A program made the translations under genes and the position numbers. A stretch of 64,000 nt of DNA, from the NCBI GenBank assembly GCA_028874915.1, contig JAPPHA010000023.1:1-64000 (forward strand). The letters run 5' to 3'. Below are positions 27,519 to 37,861 of this stretch, piece after piece. Source of the stretch: Paracoccaceae bacterium (lineage in GTDB: Bacteria; Pseudomonadota; Alphaproteobacteria; Rhodobacterales; Rhodobacteraceae). The notes beneath the pieces are model-generated. The model did no database searches, was not told the DNA's origin, and saw only the letters and a program-made list of their open reading frames with translations. Within the stretch, counting starts at the first letter, position 1. The number at the start of each line of letters is the position of its first letter.

Positions 27519-28826
27519 TCAGGCGTTCGCGAAAACGCGCGAGAAGATCTGGTCTATATACTTCAGATGGGCATCGAGATCGAAGTGCTTCTCGATCTCG
27601 TCACCGGGCAGAACTTTCGTGACATCGGGGTCCGACCTCAGCAGGGTCAGAAAGTCTCGGTTTTCGTCCCAGACCTTCATGGCATTTCGCTGGACGAGTT
27701 TGTAGGCATCCTCGCGGGTCAGACCGGCCTCCAAAAGCGCAAGCAGAACGCGCTGCGAATGGACGAGGCCGTGAAGCCGATGGAGATTCGCTTCCATCCG
27801 GTCCGGATGGACGACCAGGTGCCGAATGACGCCTTCGAGCCGGTTGAGTGCAAAGTCGAGTGTTATGGTCGCGTCCGGCCCGATGACCCGTTCCACGGAT
27901 GAATGGGAAATGTCCCTTTCGTGCCAGAGAACAACGTTTTCAAGCGCTGGTTGAACGGTCATCCGGACCAGTCTGGCGAGGCCGGTCAGGTTTTCGGTGA
28001 GGATCGGATTGCGCTTGTGTGGCATCGCGGATGATCCCTTTTGACCCGCGGCGAAGGCCTCTTCCACTTCCAGGACTTCGGTTCGCTGCAGATGCCGGAT
28101 TTCCGTGGCAATCCTCTCGATCGATGACGCAATGACGGCAAGCGTGGCGAAGTAGGACGCGTGGCGATCCCTCGGGATGACCTGTGTCGACACGGACTCG
28201 GTTTCAAGCTTCATGGCCCTGCAGACGTGCGCTTCCACTGCCGGGTCGACATGGGCGTAGGTTCCAACGGCACCGGAAATGGCGCCGACCGCAATATCCC
28301 GGCGTGCGGCTTCGAGCCGCTCCAGGTTTCGCGACATCTCGGCATGAGCCACGGCCATTTTCAGGCCGAACGTGACGGGTTCTGCATGAACGCCGTGCGA
28401 CCGGCCCATGCAGATCGTGAACTTGTAACGGAACGCGGACTGGCGAAGGGCGTCGAGCAGACTTCGAATGCCAGCGATGAGCAGATCACTTGCCCGTGTG
28501 AGCTGGACATTGAAGCCGGTATCAAGAACGTCCGAGGAGGTCATGCCCCGATGCAGGTAACGTGCAGCGTCTTCGTCGACTCGTTCGCCCAGGTAGGTAA
28601 GGAAAGCGATCACGTCATGTCTGGTGACGTCTTCGATGGCCTGAATTCGATCGCTGTCGAACGGTGTCCGCCCGGCTTGCCAGATCGATTTCGCATGCGC
28701 CTCCGGCATGACGCCGAGCGCGACGAGGGCGTCGCAGGCATGGGCCTCGATCTCAAACCAGATTCGGAACTTGGATTCTTGCGACCAGACTTCGACCATG
28801 TCCGGCCGGGAGTACCTCGGGATCAT
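27519..28826 (-). CDS. purB: Adenylosuccinate lyase
   Basis: The 435-residue protein begins MIPRYSRPDMVEVWS and has the fumarase/aspartase superfamily signature GSSAMPHKRNPI, plus the substrate-binding segments RGMTSSDVLDTG and GRSHGVHAEP. It splits adenylosuccinate to AMP and fumarate, and SAICAR to AICAR, in purine synthesis. It stands alone on the minus strand, with the zeta inhibitor gene converging on its 3' end and the ABC operon upstream on the same strand. Nothing unusual is seen. Confidence 0.95.
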   Translation of the reverse strand: MIPRYSRPDMVEVWSQESKFRIWFEIEAHACDALVALGVMPEAHAKSIWQAGRTPFDSDRIQAIEDVTRHDVIAFLTYLGERVDEDAARYLHRGMTSSDVLDTGFNVQLTRASDLLIAGIRSLLDALRQSAFRYKFTICMGRSHGVHAEPVTFGLKMAVAHAEMSRNLERLEAARRDIAVGAISGAVGTYAHVDPAVEAHVCRAMKLETESVSTQVIPRDRHASYFATLAVIASSIERIATEIRHLQRTEVLEVEEAFAAGQKGSSAMPHKRNPILTENLTGLARLVRMTVQPALENVVLWHERDISHSSVERVIGPDATITLDFALNRLEGVIRHLVVHPDRMEANLHRLHGLVHSQRVLLALLEAGLTREDAYKLVQRNAMKVWDENRDFLTLLRSDPDVTKVLPGDEIEKHFDLDAHLKYIDQIFSRVFANA

Positions 28827-29127
28827 GGCGCTTCCCTCTGGATAGAGATTGTCGTTTGGTCGGAACCAGGCCTCATAACGCCCGGGAATCCCCCGGACAA
28901 GGTCGGCGCCGATTTCATTTCAGAACGCAGAGGTCCGTTTGCCGCCCCGTCAAGAGCCACTCAGGAACGCCGATTGGTGTGCCCGAGAACCGCACGAAAA
29001 CAGGCGTCTCACTCTGCAAGTCACGAGGTGTACGCCGAGGCGGGCCATCGCCTGGAAGGGATAGCGAGCCGTCCTGCGATTTGAGGTCTCCCGGAAGCCC
29101 GAGACGAAGGCGGCAGAGGTGACCGCG
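28827..29127. other. Intergenic region between ABC operon end and purB
   Basis: About 300 bases without a gene. It should hold the purB promoter. No clear terminator hairpin for the ABC operon was seen. Confidence 0.4.
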
Positions 29128-30951
29128 TCAGGCGCTCGCCCAGTGGCGGAATTCCTCGTCAGACCGGTGGCATTCGATTTTGTGATCGTCAGTGATTTCA
29201 CGGATCGGCGGGACGTGCTTGTCGCAGGTTCCAGGAATTGCGAGCGGGCAGCGATTGAAGAACGGACAGCCGACCTCTGTGATTTCCACCACCCGGTCAA
29301 TGCCAGCCTTGGCTTCGCTGGTTTCCATGGTCTCCTCGAGCCATCCGATCCGGAGTTCGGGAACCGATGAAATCAGCAGTCGTGTATACGGATGATAGGG
29401 CGGCGCCAGGACCTTGTTCGTCGAACCCTGTTCCACGACCCGCCCGGCATAGAGAACGACAATGTCGTCGGCGAACGACGCCACCGTCGAGAGATCGTGG
29501 CTGATGAAGACGAACGACACGCCGGTCCGTTTTCGCAGCCGTTTGAGAAGTTCGATGATATTGGCTCCGACGATCGAGTCGAGCGCAGAGATGACTTCGT
29601 CACAGAGAAGGATTTCCGGCGACGCGGCAAGTGCCCGGGCGAGATTGATCCGTTGTTTCTGGCCACCGGAGAGTTCTTCTGGATATCGGCCGGCGAAGTC
29701 CGGCGGCAACTCGACCATCTTCAACAGTTCGGCAATTTTCTCTGGCTTTTGAGACCGTGTGAGCCCGAGATAGAATTCGAAGGGCCGACCGAGCAGGTTG
29801 TCGATCCTGTGACGCGGATTGAGTGCGGTGTCCGCCATCTGGAAGACGAACTGGATCTTCTGGAGATCCGAACGGTCGCGCCGTTTGAGATCGGGATGCA
29901 GCGTGTCCCCGTGCAGACGGACCTCGCCCTCCTGGGCCGGGAGAAGCCCCGAAATCACCCGGGCCAGCGTTGATTTGCCGCAGCCTGATTCCCCGATCAC
30001 ACCGACGGAATGACCGCGTTCGACAGAAATGTTGACGTCCCTGAGGACCTTGACGGCGGTCCGAGCGTTCCCTGTTCCGTATCCTGCCGTCAGGTTCCTG
30101 ACTTCAAGCGCCGGGACTTCGCGTCGGTGTTCGCCCGTCGTTTCGGCATACTGGCCGGCTTCCGGCGGTGGTCTGACCGCCGACATCAAACGACGGGTAT
30201 AGTCATGGTTGGGCCGGTTGATGACGTCCGAGGCGCTGCCATACTCCTGGACTTCGCCACCGTAGAGAACGACGATGCGGTCGGCGATCTGGGCGACGAC
30301 GGCGAGGTCGTGGGTCACATAGAGTGCTGCGGCCCCTTCCTGCCGAATGACCGACTTGAAAGCTCTCAGAACCTCGATCTGCGTCGTGACATCCAGGGCT
30401 GTGGTCGGCTCGTCGAGAACCAGGAGATCGGGTTTGCCGCAGAGCGCCATGGCCGCCATCAGCCGTTGGAGCTGGCCGCCGGAGACCTGATGCGGATACC
30501 GCCGTCCGAGTCGGTCCGGGTCGGGAAGTTCCAATGCGCGGTAAAGGATTTCGGCCCGCTGGTAGGCGGTATCCCGGTCCATGCGCCCCTGCAAGATGGC
30601 CGATTCGGTCACCTGTTCGCCAATGGTAAGCGCCGGGTTGAAGGAGGCCGCGGCGCTTTGGGCAAGATAGGCTACCCTCTGTCCTCTCAGTTCCCGCCGC
30701 TCCTCGGATGCCATGGTCAGGACATCGACGCCGTCGAACCGGACCTCGCCGCCGCTGAATTCAAGCCCCGGCTTCGCATATCCCAGGGCGGAAAGGGCGA
30801 TTGTGGTCTTGCCGGATCCGGACTCCCCGATGAGCGCCACCACTTCACCGCGGTCAAGATTGAAGCTGACGCCCTTGACGATCGGAACCATCGTCCCGTC
30901 ATCCGTTCTCGCGTCGATGAGGAGATTGTCGATTTCCAGAAGAGCCGCCAT
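29128..30951 (-). CDS. Peptide-type ABC transporter ATPase, two fused ATP-binding cassettes
   Basis: The 607-residue protein contains two complete cassettes. The first has Walker A GESGSGKTTIALSALG, signature VSGGQLQRL and Walker B LLVLDEPTTALD. The second has GESGCGKSTLARVISGLLP, LSGGQKQRINLARAL and LLCDEVISALD. The C-terminal VGCPFFNRCPLAIPGTC is the oligopeptide/dipeptide ABC tail with its cysteines. The single-chain arrangement matches GsiA-like importers rather than separate DppD and DppF. Its ATG overlaps the stop of the upstream permease gene as TGATG. It energises uptake through the two permeases encoded before it. The substrate (peptide, glutathione or other) is not readable. Confidence 0.9.
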   Translation of the reverse strand: MAALLEIDNLLIDARTDDGTMVPIVKGVSFNLDRGEVVALIGESGSGKTTIALSALGYAKPGLEFSGGEVRFDGVDVLTMASEERRELRGQRVAYLAQSAAASFNPALTIGEQVTESAILQGRMDRDTAYQRAEILYRALELPDPDRLGRRYPHQVSGGQLQRLMAAMALCGKPDLLVLDEPTTALDVTTQIEVLRAFKSVIRQEGAAALYVTHDLAVVAQIADRIVVLYGGEVQEYGSASDVINRPNHDYTRRLMSAVRPPPEAGQYAETTGEHRREVPALEVRNLTAGYGTGNARTAVKVLRDVNISVERGHSVGVIGESGCGKSTLARVISGLLPAQEGEVRLHGDTLHPDLKRRDRSDLQKIQFVFQMADTALNPRHRIDNLLGRPFEFYLGLTRSQKPEKIAELLKMVELPPDFAGRYPEELSGGQKQRINLARALAASPEILLCDEVISALDSIVGANIIELLKRLRKRTGVSFVFISHDLSTVASFADDIVVLYAGRVVEQGSTNKVLAPPYHPYTRLLISSVPELRIGWLEETMETSEAKAGIDRVVEITEVGCPFFNRCPLAIPGTCDKHVPPIREITDDHKIECHRSDEEFRHWASA

Positions 30952-31952
30952 CAGATCATCCTCGCGGCCAGCTTCCCGCCGGAATGGGCTGAAACATCGT
31001 CAACGATCATGTTGATCGCGATTGTCAACGTCGCGATCGCCAGGGCGGGGACCAGTGGCGCAATAGCGCCGTAGGGGAGGCCGGACAGGTTCTCACGCAC
31101 CATGCTGCCCCAGTCCGATTGGGGCGGCTGAACTCCGAGGCCCAGAAAACTCAGGCCCGAAATGAAGAGAATCACGTAAACGAAACGCAATCCGAAATCC
31201 GTGGCCATCGGCATGATCATGTTGGGCAGGATCTCCCGCCCGATGATCCACCAGATGCCCTCGCCCCGGACCCTGGCGGCCTCGACGAAGTCGCTGACCA
31301 TGATGTCGAGCCCGAACGCGCGGGCGATCCGAAAGACACTGGATGCATAGATCAGGCCCGTGAGCATGATCAGAATCGGAATCGTACTGCCGATGGCCGA
31401 GATCACCACCAGACCGAGCATGATGGTCGGCATGGAGAGGATGGCATCATTCACGCGGCTGAGGATGCTGTCGAGGACAACGCCGCCGATCGCGGCCATG
31501 ATTCCCAGGGTGACGCCCACGAGATAGGCGAGAAAGGTGGAAATCAATGAGATTCCGATCGTTGTACGGGCGCCGTAGAGAATGCGTGAAAGCGTGTCGC
31601 GGCCCAGATAGTCGGTTCCGAGATAGGCAACGCCGCTTGGAGGCTGAAAGTCGGTTTGGGGGTAGGGGTCATCGCTCCCCGGAACTATGAACAGGGCTTC
31701 GTCAAGGAAATCGGCTTCGTGGTAGGGTGCGATGGTCGGGCCGAAGACCACCATGAGAGCCCAGAACGCAACGACGCCCATGGCAATTTTGCCGGCAATC
31801 GAAAAGCGGATCTTCCGCCTGGGCGGGGCATCAGGAAGTTCCTCGAACGCGGAGGACCCAGCGCCGGCAACCGGATTGGCGTGGTCAATGTCGCTCGAAC
31901 CCGTCGGGGCCGTTCGGTTCCCGTCGGTCGAGGAATTGGACAGTTCAGACAC
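30951..31952 (-). CDS. Peptide-type ABC transporter permease (DppC/GsiD-like)
   Basis: The 333-residue protein has a Ser/Pro-rich cytoplasmic N-terminus of about 50 residues, then the DppC-type first helix (FWALMVVFGPTIAPYHEADF), YLGTDYLGRDTLSRILYGAR, and the EAA loop VEAARVRGEGIWWIIGREI with its Gly. The helices that follow end in LSFLGLGVQPPQSDWGSM, a strongly conserved phrase of this family. It is the second membrane subunit of the importer, between the first permease (gap of 9 bases) and the fused ATPase (overlapping). Confidence 0.9.
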   Translation of the reverse strand: MSELSNSSTDGNRTAPTGSSDIDHANPVAGAGSSAFEELPDAPPRRKIRFSIAGKIAMGVVAFWALMVVFGPTIAPYHEADFLDEALFIVPGSDDPYPQTDFQPPSGVAYLGTDYLGRDTLSRILYGARTTIGISLISTFLAYLVGVTLGIMAAIGGVVLDSILSRVNDAILSMPTIMLGLVVISAIGSTIPILIMLTGLIYASSVFRIARAFGLDIMVSDFVEAARVRGEGIWWIIGREILPNMIMPMATDFGLRFVYVILFISGLSFLGLGVQPPQSDWGSMVRENLSGLPYGAIAPLVPALAIATLTIAINMIVDDVSAHSGGKLAARMI

Positions 31953-31961
31953 GGGCTGGCC

Positions 31962-32930
31962 TCACTTGGGATGCCGGAGCCGCGGGTTCGATAGAATCGA
32001 GGCCATGTCGGCAATGAAGATCAGGAGGATGTAAGTGGCACAGAAGATCATCGCACAGGCCTGGACCAGCGGAAGGTCACGGGTCTGCACGGCATCGACC
32101 ATCAGCTTGGCGAGCCCGGGATAGGAAAACACGGTTTCCACGATGACGACGCCGCTCACCAGATAAGCGAGATTGAGCGCGATGACATTGACGATCGGGC
32201 CGACGGCGTTGAACAGGGCGTGCCGCAGGATGATCCGTTTCCGGGGAACGCCCTTGAGTATGGCCATCTCGATATAAGGGGAACTCAGAACGTTGAGGAC
32301 AGTCGCCCGCGTCATTCGCATGATCTGTGACGACGCCACGATGACCAGCGTCAGCGTTGGCAGCGCCAGGGCCTTTAACAGCTTGAGCCCCGTTTCACGG
32401 CCGCTGATGTAGGCCGTCGCAGGCAGCAGGTCCATGTGCACGGCCAGGACCAGCACGAGGAATGTCGCTACCAGGAATTCCGGGACCGAAATCAGCCCCA
32501 GTGTTGTGAACGTGATCGCGCGGTCGAGCCGGGACCCGGGGTACATGGCGGCCAACAGCCCAAGGCTGAGCGACAGCGGAATGGCGATGATCGCGACAAT
32601 GGCCGTCATCCGGAGCGTATTGGTCAGCCGGGGGGCGATCAGTTCGGAAATCGGCGTCCCGATGGTGGCGGCGCCGGAACCGGCCTTCGAAATGCCGAGG
32701 TCGCCCGTCGCCATGTCGCCGAGCCACATGAAGTAACGGATATACGCCGGCCTATCGAGCCCGAGCTTTGATCGCAATTCGGCCAGCGATTCCGGTGTCG
32801 CCATCTGGCCGAGGATGATGTTCGCCACATCGCCTGGCAGGACGCTGGTCCCGATGAAGATCAGGATCGAGACCAGCAGCATGGTCAGGATTCCGACGGC
32901 AGTCCGCCGCAATACGGCCGCCATCAACAT
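31962..32930 (-). CDS. Peptide-type ABC transporter permease (DppB/GsiC-like)
   Basis: The 322-residue protein begins with the typical helix AVGILTMLLVSILIFIGTSVLPGD. It includes the family phrases LGLDRPAYIRYFMWLGDMAT and GDLGISKAG, the EAA loop YIEMAILKGVPRKRIILRHAL, and VVIVETVFSYPGLAKLMVDA. It forms the translocation pore with the DppC-like subunit. The gene follows the binding-protein gene by 115 bases on the same strand. Confidence 0.9.
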   Translation of the reverse strand: MLMAAVLRRTAVGILTMLLVSILIFIGTSVLPGDVANIILGQMATPESLAELRSKLGLDRPAYIRYFMWLGDMATGDLGISKAGSGAATIGTPISELIAPRLTNTLRMTAIVAIIAIPLSLSLGLLAAMYPGSRLDRAITFTTLGLISVPEFLVATFLVLVLAVHMDLLPATAYISGRETGLKLLKALALPTLTLVIVASSQIMRMTRATVLNVLSSPYIEMAILKGVPRKRIILRHALFNAVGPIVNVIALNLAYLVSGVVIVETVFSYPGLAKLMVDAVQTRDLPLVQACAMIFCATYILLIFIADMASILSNPRLRHPK

Positions 32931-33045
32931 TGGCGGTCACAGTGCCGACGTTCAGTCTGTCGAAGACCTCGGGCGAATGCAGCGTCGGTGGCCCTGGCCC
33001 ATGATGGCGAACCACCACGGGCCAGAGAGAGAATTGCCTCGAGAA

Positions 33046-34626
33046 TCACTCTTCGAGCCAGGCAAATTCCGGGAATTCATAGGCGCCGACGGCTCCGAGC
33101 GGAACTCTCGGAATCCCGTGAACCTTGTCGCTGACACCATCGAGAATGTTGACGTGGTACGGAATGACCATGCCGCTGCCGTTGTGCACCAGCGTCTGCA
33201 TTTCGCAGAGCATCTCGTGACGGAGGGCCGGGTCGGTGACGGCGAGCTGAGCCGTGAGAAGTTCGTCGAACCGCTCGTTGACCCAAAAGGTGTCGTTCCA
33301 GCTGGACGTGGATGCAAACTGGATCGCCAGCATGGCATTGGCCGTCGGTCGCTGGTTCCAGGAAACCACATTCAGCGGTTCCTTCATCCAGACAGCACCC
33401 CAGTACCCGTCTGCCGGAACCTGGCGGATGGCCAGGTCGAATCCGATTTTCTTCAGATTGGCCTGCATCAGGAGGCAGGTTTCCGGGAGGCCAGGCGAAA
33501 CCGGTGCCACGAAGAGTTCAGCGGACGTGTAACCGGACTTCTTGAGGTGGAACTTCGCCTGATCCGGATCAAAGGGACGATTGGCCAGTTCTGAACAATT
33601 GTCGGCGCCGTAGGCCGGTCCGATCGGATGATCGTTGCCGACGGTGCCATGGCCCTTGAGAATGGACCTGACGATGCGTTCGCGATCCTGGATGAACTGC
33701 ATTCCCTTCACGAAGTCGTCGCTTATGCCGGGTTCAGTGTTCTTCAGGCAGCAGATTCCGCCATAAAGTCCGGACGGTGTGGAATTGATCCGGACCCCCT
33801 CGGACTGTTCAACAAGTTCGATGCTTTGCGAATCGACCGTGGAAATGAGGTCCACATCACCGGCAATGAGCGCGTTGACCCGGGCATTCGGATCCGTGAT
33901 CGCAGTAATTTCCAAGCCGTCGAGATTGGGTCCGTCTCGCCAGTAGTTGGGGTTGCGCACGTGGAGCGACCGTACTCCGGGTTCAAAGGATTCCAGAAGG
34001 AACGGCCCCGTTCCATTGCCGAGCCGGAAATCCTCGGTCTCCGCCTTGACGACCTTGAACTGTTTTTCTCCCAGCTTGATCGGCAGGTCGGAATCCGGGC
34101 TGTTGAGTTCCGCCCGGACCGTATGGCTGTCAACCTTGACCCATTCCTTGACGGAATTGACGAGCGCCTTGCCGGTCGACGGCGATTCGGCACCAAGATG
34201 CCGGTTCATGGACCATACGACGTCATCGGCCGTGAAAGGCGACCCATCGTGGAATTCGATCCCTTTGCGAAGCTTGAACGTATAGGCAGTCACATCGCTG
34301 TTGGCGGTCCATTCCTCGGCCAGTTCGGGATGCAAGGACATGTCGTCGAGAATCTGGGTCAGGCTGTTGTAGGTCGCCCGGCCCCGCGTGTAGTCGATCC
34401 CGGAGGTGAACAGCGTTGGGTCCATCTGGTCATCCGGTCCGTGCAGGTTGGACGCGAAAACGACGGATCCACCCCTTTTCGGCGTTGCTGCCATTGCGCC
34501 AGCAGCCGTGAGATAACTTTCTGCAGTAGCGGCCGTGACGCCGAGGGCACCCATGGCAGCCATGAATTCGCGGCGGTTCATGCCTCCGTCACGAAACCTT
34601 TGCTGCAAGGCTTTGATATCTTTCAT
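33046..34626 (-). CDS. Peptide-type ABC transporter substrate-binding protein, Tat-exported
   Basis: The 526-residue protein carries the twin-arginine signal MNRREFMAAMGALGVTAAT after a 15-residue lead. The mature protein belongs to the SBP_bac_5 family (DppA/OppA/GsiB type): YTFKLRKGIEFHDGSPFTAD, VVWSMNRHLGA, GTGPFLLESFEPG, RNPNYWRDGP and YWGAVWMKEPLNV. It delivers the substrate to the permeases encoded downstream. ATG 34626 is preceded by AGGAAG at about 6-nt spacing; the open frame before it has no such support. Tat rather than Sec export suggests folding before export. A good sigma-70-like promoter lies 57-84 bases upstream. Confidence 0.9.
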   Translation of the reverse strand: MKDIKALQQRFRDGGMNRREFMAAMGALGVTAATAESYLTAAGAMAATPKRGGSVVFASNLHGPDDQMDPTLFTSGIDYTRGRATYNSLTQILDDMSLHPELAEEWTANSDVTAYTFKLRKGIEFHDGSPFTADDVVWSMNRHLGAESPSTGKALVNSVKEWVKVDSHTVRAELNSPDSDLPIKLGEKQFKVVKAETEDFRLGNGTGPFLLESFEPGVRSLHVRNPNYWRDGPNLDGLEITAITDPNARVNALIAGDVDLISTVDSQSIELVEQSEGVRINSTPSGLYGGICCLKNTEPGISDDFVKGMQFIQDRERIVRSILKGHGTVGNDHPIGPAYGADNCSELANRPFDPDQAKFHLKKSGYTSAELFVAPVSPGLPETCLLMQANLKKIGFDLAIRQVPADGYWGAVWMKEPLNVVSWNQRPTANAMLAIQFASTSSWNDTFWVNERFDELLTAQLAVTDPALRHEMLCEMQTLVHNGSGMVIPYHVNILDGVSDKVHGIPRVPLGAVGAYEFPEFAWLEE

Positions 34627-34682
34627 GTCGTACTTCCTGTTGCTTTGGGTGTTGAATTTTCGATGACCGGGGTCATGGAGAC

Positions 34683-34710
34683 ATATTAGCCAATTAGGTC
34701 GAATTGTCCA
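34683..34710 (-). promoter_or_regulatory. Candidate promoter of the peptide ABC operon
   Basis: On the minus strand TGGACA (34705-34710) and TAATAT (34683-34688) are separated by 16 bases, in an AT-rich patch about 57 bases before the binding-protein ATG. The sequence match is fair; no experimental support. Confidence 0.45.
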
Positions 34711-34950
34711 GAAACGACAGATGACCGGCCCAAACGGTCGCATTTGGAACATCATGCGTCGCAGCCCGGGCTTGTTCGTATCGGCGAACCTACCGAATAC
34801 CCGCGCGGTGCTACGTTCGGGCCTGGAGCCATGGGTGCCGGAACGGGGCAGACACATGTCCCGGGCCGCCTGGACGGAGGGCGGTGGATGGTGGCTGGCT
34901 GCTGCCGCTGCGACCGATCCCAAGGCGACCGTCCAACGCGGGAACGGACG
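34711..34950. other. Intergenic remainder between miaA end and the ABC promoter
   Basis: About 240 bases that complete the gap before miaA. No gene, repeat or clear terminator was seen. Confidence 0.4.
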
Positions 34951-35925
34951 TCAGTCTCTCTTCAAACGTTCGTAATCATCGACGTCGAAATGCGCCGGCT
35001 GAACATTCGACAGGCCAGCCTCGGCGAGATCGGTCAGCCCGGAGCCGGCCGGTATTCTGGGCCAGTCGGACATGCGCCGACGATACCAGTTTCGCTGTCG
35101 CCTGGCGTATTGACGTGTCCGGGTCTTTGCCTGCTCGACACACTCCATGAGCGACTGTTGCCCCCGAATGAAGGCGACAAGTTCCCGCACGCCCAGTGCC
35201 TGGCACGATGGCTTGGCCGGATCATAGCCCGAGGCCAGGACAGCCCGGCATTCATCAACGGCGCCGGCTCGGATCATGTCGTCGAATCGACGGTCGATTC
35301 TCGGATTGAGCCATGCCGGCGGCGCATCAATGACGACGGCCAGCGTCCCGGCGACGGGCAGGAGTGGTCGGGTAGCGGACTGGTGCCACTGACGGAGTCC
35401 GATGCCGGTCGCGGCCAGCACTTCCCAGGCCCGTTGGGTTCGGGCCGGATTCGCAAGGTCTATCACCGCTGCGGTTCCGGGGTCCGCCGCTCGGAGTTCG
35501 TCTGCGAAGCGCTCTGGAGACTCGTCTCGAATCCTGTTGCCTTCCCTCCGGATTCCGGCAGGAATCGGCGGAATCTCGGCAAGCCCATCCGTCAGTGCCG
35601 TGAAGTACAGTCCGGATCCGCCGGTGATGATCGGAAGTTGCCGCCGTGTCCGGCATTCCGCGAGGATGTCTGTGACTTCGCGGAGCCACCGGCCAACCGA
35701 GTAGGGCTCGTTGATCCCGATGTGTCCGTAGAGCCGGTGCGGACACCGGGCCAGCGCCTCCGGATGCGGGCGGGCGGTCAGGATCCGCCAGCAGTCGTAG
35801 ACTTGAAGGGCGTCGGCATTGATCACGCATCCGTTGGCCGTGGCTGCAATCTCAAGAGCCAGCGCTGACTTTCCTGATCCGGTCGGTCCGGCGAGCAATA
35901 CCGGCCGGTTGATGTCGAACTCCAT
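34951..35925 (-). CDS. miaA: tRNA dimethylallyltransferase
   Basis: The 324-residue protein has the P-loop AGPTGSGKSALALEIA at its N-terminus, the family motif INADALQVYDCWRILTARP, LPIITGGSGLYFTAL, and the C-terminal QALGVRELVAFIRG and QYARRQRNWYRR. MiaA adds a dimethylallyl group to A37 of tRNAs reading UNN codons. ATG 35925 begins close to the P-loop; a Met 12 codons earlier (35961) is an alternative, and neither has a strong ribosome site. The usual DADSMQ/DAxQVY segment is present as DALQVY. It is divergent from pyrH, sharing the 36-kb intergenic region. Confidence 0.93.
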   Translation of the reverse strand: MEFDINRPVLLAGPTGSGKSALALEIAATANGCVINADALQVYDCWRILTARPHPEALARCPHRLYGHIGINEPYSVGRWLREVTDILAECRTRRQLPIITGGSGLYFTALTDGLAEIPPIPAGIRREGNRIRDESPERFADELRAADPGTAAVIDLANPARTQRAWEVLAATGIGLRQWHQSATRPLLPVAGTLAVVIDAPPAWLNPRIDRRFDDMIRAGAVDECRAVLASGYDPAKPSCQALGVRELVAFIRGQQSLMECVEQAKTRTRQYARRQRNWYRRRMSDWPRIPAGSGLTDLAEAGLSNVQPAHFDVDDYERLKRD

Positions 35926-36183
35926 GGCGCCAGAAGTACCGGTCCGGCTACGGGATTCCAAACCGATCCGCTGGTCCGGACCGCGTTTGCCCAGGCCAGG
36001 CGAGTCGCGGCAGAAATCCCCGTCCGGTTGATGCGCACCCCCTGAGGCACTCCTGCCACTGCGTCAATGCGGTGACGGCGCCTGCATGAACGGGAGTCGG
36101 CCAGCATCAGCCCGCGACACGATTGTGGTTGAAACGATCTGGTGAATACGACAGTCTGCGGTTGGCAGGATTGAGCAGGGCAC

Positions 36184-36969
36184 ATGCAGGATCAGGAGTC
36201 TCTTGTCGCCGGATCGGACGAGGCCGGGGACAGGATTCATGCGTCCGGTTCCAAACCGCGGTACCGGCGGGTTCTTCTCAAGATTTCGGGCGAGGCGCTC
36301 ATGGGCGACCTCGGATTCGGTCTTCATCCGCCTACGGTACGCCACATTGCCCGGGAAATCGCGGCGGTTCATGCGATCGGTGTCGAGGTCTGCCTGGTCG
36401 TCGGTGGTGGCAATATCTTTCGGGGAATCCAGGGGTCGGCAGAGGGCGTACCGCGAACGACGGCCGACTACATGGGGATGCTGGCCACCGTCATGAATGC
36501 GCTGGCGCTCCAGGCGGCGCTCGAATCCATGGAAATCTTCACCCGGGTGGCCTCGGCCATTCCGATGGACGAAGTCTGCGAACCCTACATCTGGCGCCGG
36601 GCGGTCCGGCATCTGGAAAAGGGCCGTGTCTGCATCTTTGCTGCGGGAACCGGGAATCCGTTCTTCACCACCGACACTGCAGCCGTCCTCAGGGCCAGCG
36701 AGATGGCCTGCGAGGCGATCTTCAAGGGAACCCAGGTTGATGGTGTCTATGACAAGGACCCGAAGTTACACCCCGATGCCAGGCGATTTGACGAAATGAC
36801 GCATGACGAGGTTCTCCAGAAAAACCTCAAGGTCATGGATGCATCGGCGATCGCGCTCGCCCGTGACAATCGATTGCCGATCATTGTATTTTCACTGAGG
36901 GAGCCGGGACGGTTTGCGGGCGTCCTGAGCGGGCAGGGGACGTATTCGGTCGTGCGAAATGGCGATTGA
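36184..36969 (+). CDS. pyrH: UMP kinase
   Basis: The 261-residue protein matches the bacterial amino-acid-kinase-fold UMP kinase: [64 protein letters not shown] and [13 protein letters not shown]. It makes UDP from UMP for nucleic acid and envelope sugar synthesis. The N-terminus is about 20 residues longer than usual. It opens the long envelope gene run; rpsB and tsf, which often precede pyrH, are absent here, and miaA lies divergently upstream instead. A 219-base gap follows before frr. Confidence 0.95.
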   Translation: MQDQESLVAGSDEAGDRIHASGSKPRYRRVLLKISGEALMGDLGFGLHPPTVRHIAREIAAVHAIGVEVCLVVGGGNIFRGIQGSAEGVPRTTADYMGMLATVMNALALQAALESMEIFTRVASAIPMDEVCEPYIWRRAVRHLEKGRVCIFAAGTGNPFFTTDTAAVLRASEMACEAIFKGTQVDGVYDKDPKLHPDARRFDEMTHDEVLQKNLKVMDASAIALARDNRLPIIVFSLREPGRFAGVLSGQGTYSVVRNGD

Positions 36970-37188
36970 TCCACCGTGTTCCGTCCGGTTCGGCGCTTGG
37001 TACGGGTTGTGCCGTCAGGCGTTCCGACCCTGACGACGCGGACCCGGGCCGAGGAATGTCCCGGGGGTCGGGCGCGGCCACACGTCGTTGTGCGATAGTC
37101 CACGACGAAGGACACGGAACCGCACCGGATTCCGGTGATCGTAGAGACCCGGACATTCATCAGGCCGAAGCCCGGAAAGGAGTCGCAT

Positions 37189-37749
37189 ATGGCAGACATC
37201 GATATCGACGTGGATGACCTAGAACGCCGCATGGAGGGTGCCGTTTCGGTCTTGAGGTCGGAATTTGCCGGTCTCCGGACCGGCCGGGCTTCGGCAGCAA
37301 TCCTGGACCCCGTGACCGTCCCGGCATACGGATCACAACTGCCGGTCAACCAATGTGCCACAATCAATGTTCCGGATCCCCGCATGATCACGGTCAGCAT
37401 TTGGGACCGTACCCTGGTTTCGGCTGTCGACAAGGCAATCCGCGATTCCGGACTTGGTCTCAATCCGGTCGTTGACGGAACCATTCTTCGTCTGCCGATT
37501 CCGGAACTCAATGAGGAACGACGCCGGGAACTCGCCCGCGTCGCCGGCAAATATGCCGAGGGCGCTCGGGTCGCCGTTCGCAACGTTCGCCGCGATGGAA
37601 TGGATCAGGTCAAGGCCGCCAAGTCAGAGGGCATGAGTGAAGATGACCAGAAACTCTGGTCCGACGAAATCCAGACCCTGACCGACTCTGCTGTCGCCGA
37701 GATCGATGAAGCCCTGAAGGCCAAGCAGGAAGAAATCATGCAGGTCTGA
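37189..37749 (+). CDS. frr: Ribosome recycling factor
   Basis: The 186-residue protein has the usual length and the signatures [59 protein letters not shown] and [12 protein letters not shown]. With EF-G it splits the post-termination ribosome. ATG 37189 has AAGGAG 6 nt upstream, so the further open frame (to 37135) is not part of the gene. It is in the classic pyrH-frr-uppS order. Confidence 0.96.
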   Translation: MADIDIDVDDLERRMEGAVSVLRSEFAGLRTGRASAAILDPVTVPAYGSQLPVNQCATINVPDPRMITVSIWDRTLVSAVDKAIRDSGLGLNPVVDGTILRLPIPELNEERRRELARVAGKYAEGARVAVRNVRRDGMDQVKAAKSEGMSEDDQKLWSDEIQTLTDSAVAEIDEALKAKQEEIMQV

Positions 37750-37861
37750 GGGACGGGGCTACGGGAGTTGTCGCCGAATCGTTGTAGCGAGACGCACGGC
37801 CGCTCACGGCCAGGACCTGCGCTGGCATCGACAGCGGGCGCAGGGAGAATGGGATGAATGG

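Noticed and set aside
29128-30951. Suspected fusion error between two ATPase genes
   Set aside because: Two-cassette single-chain ATPases of about 610-620 residues are normal in GsiA-like peptide importers.
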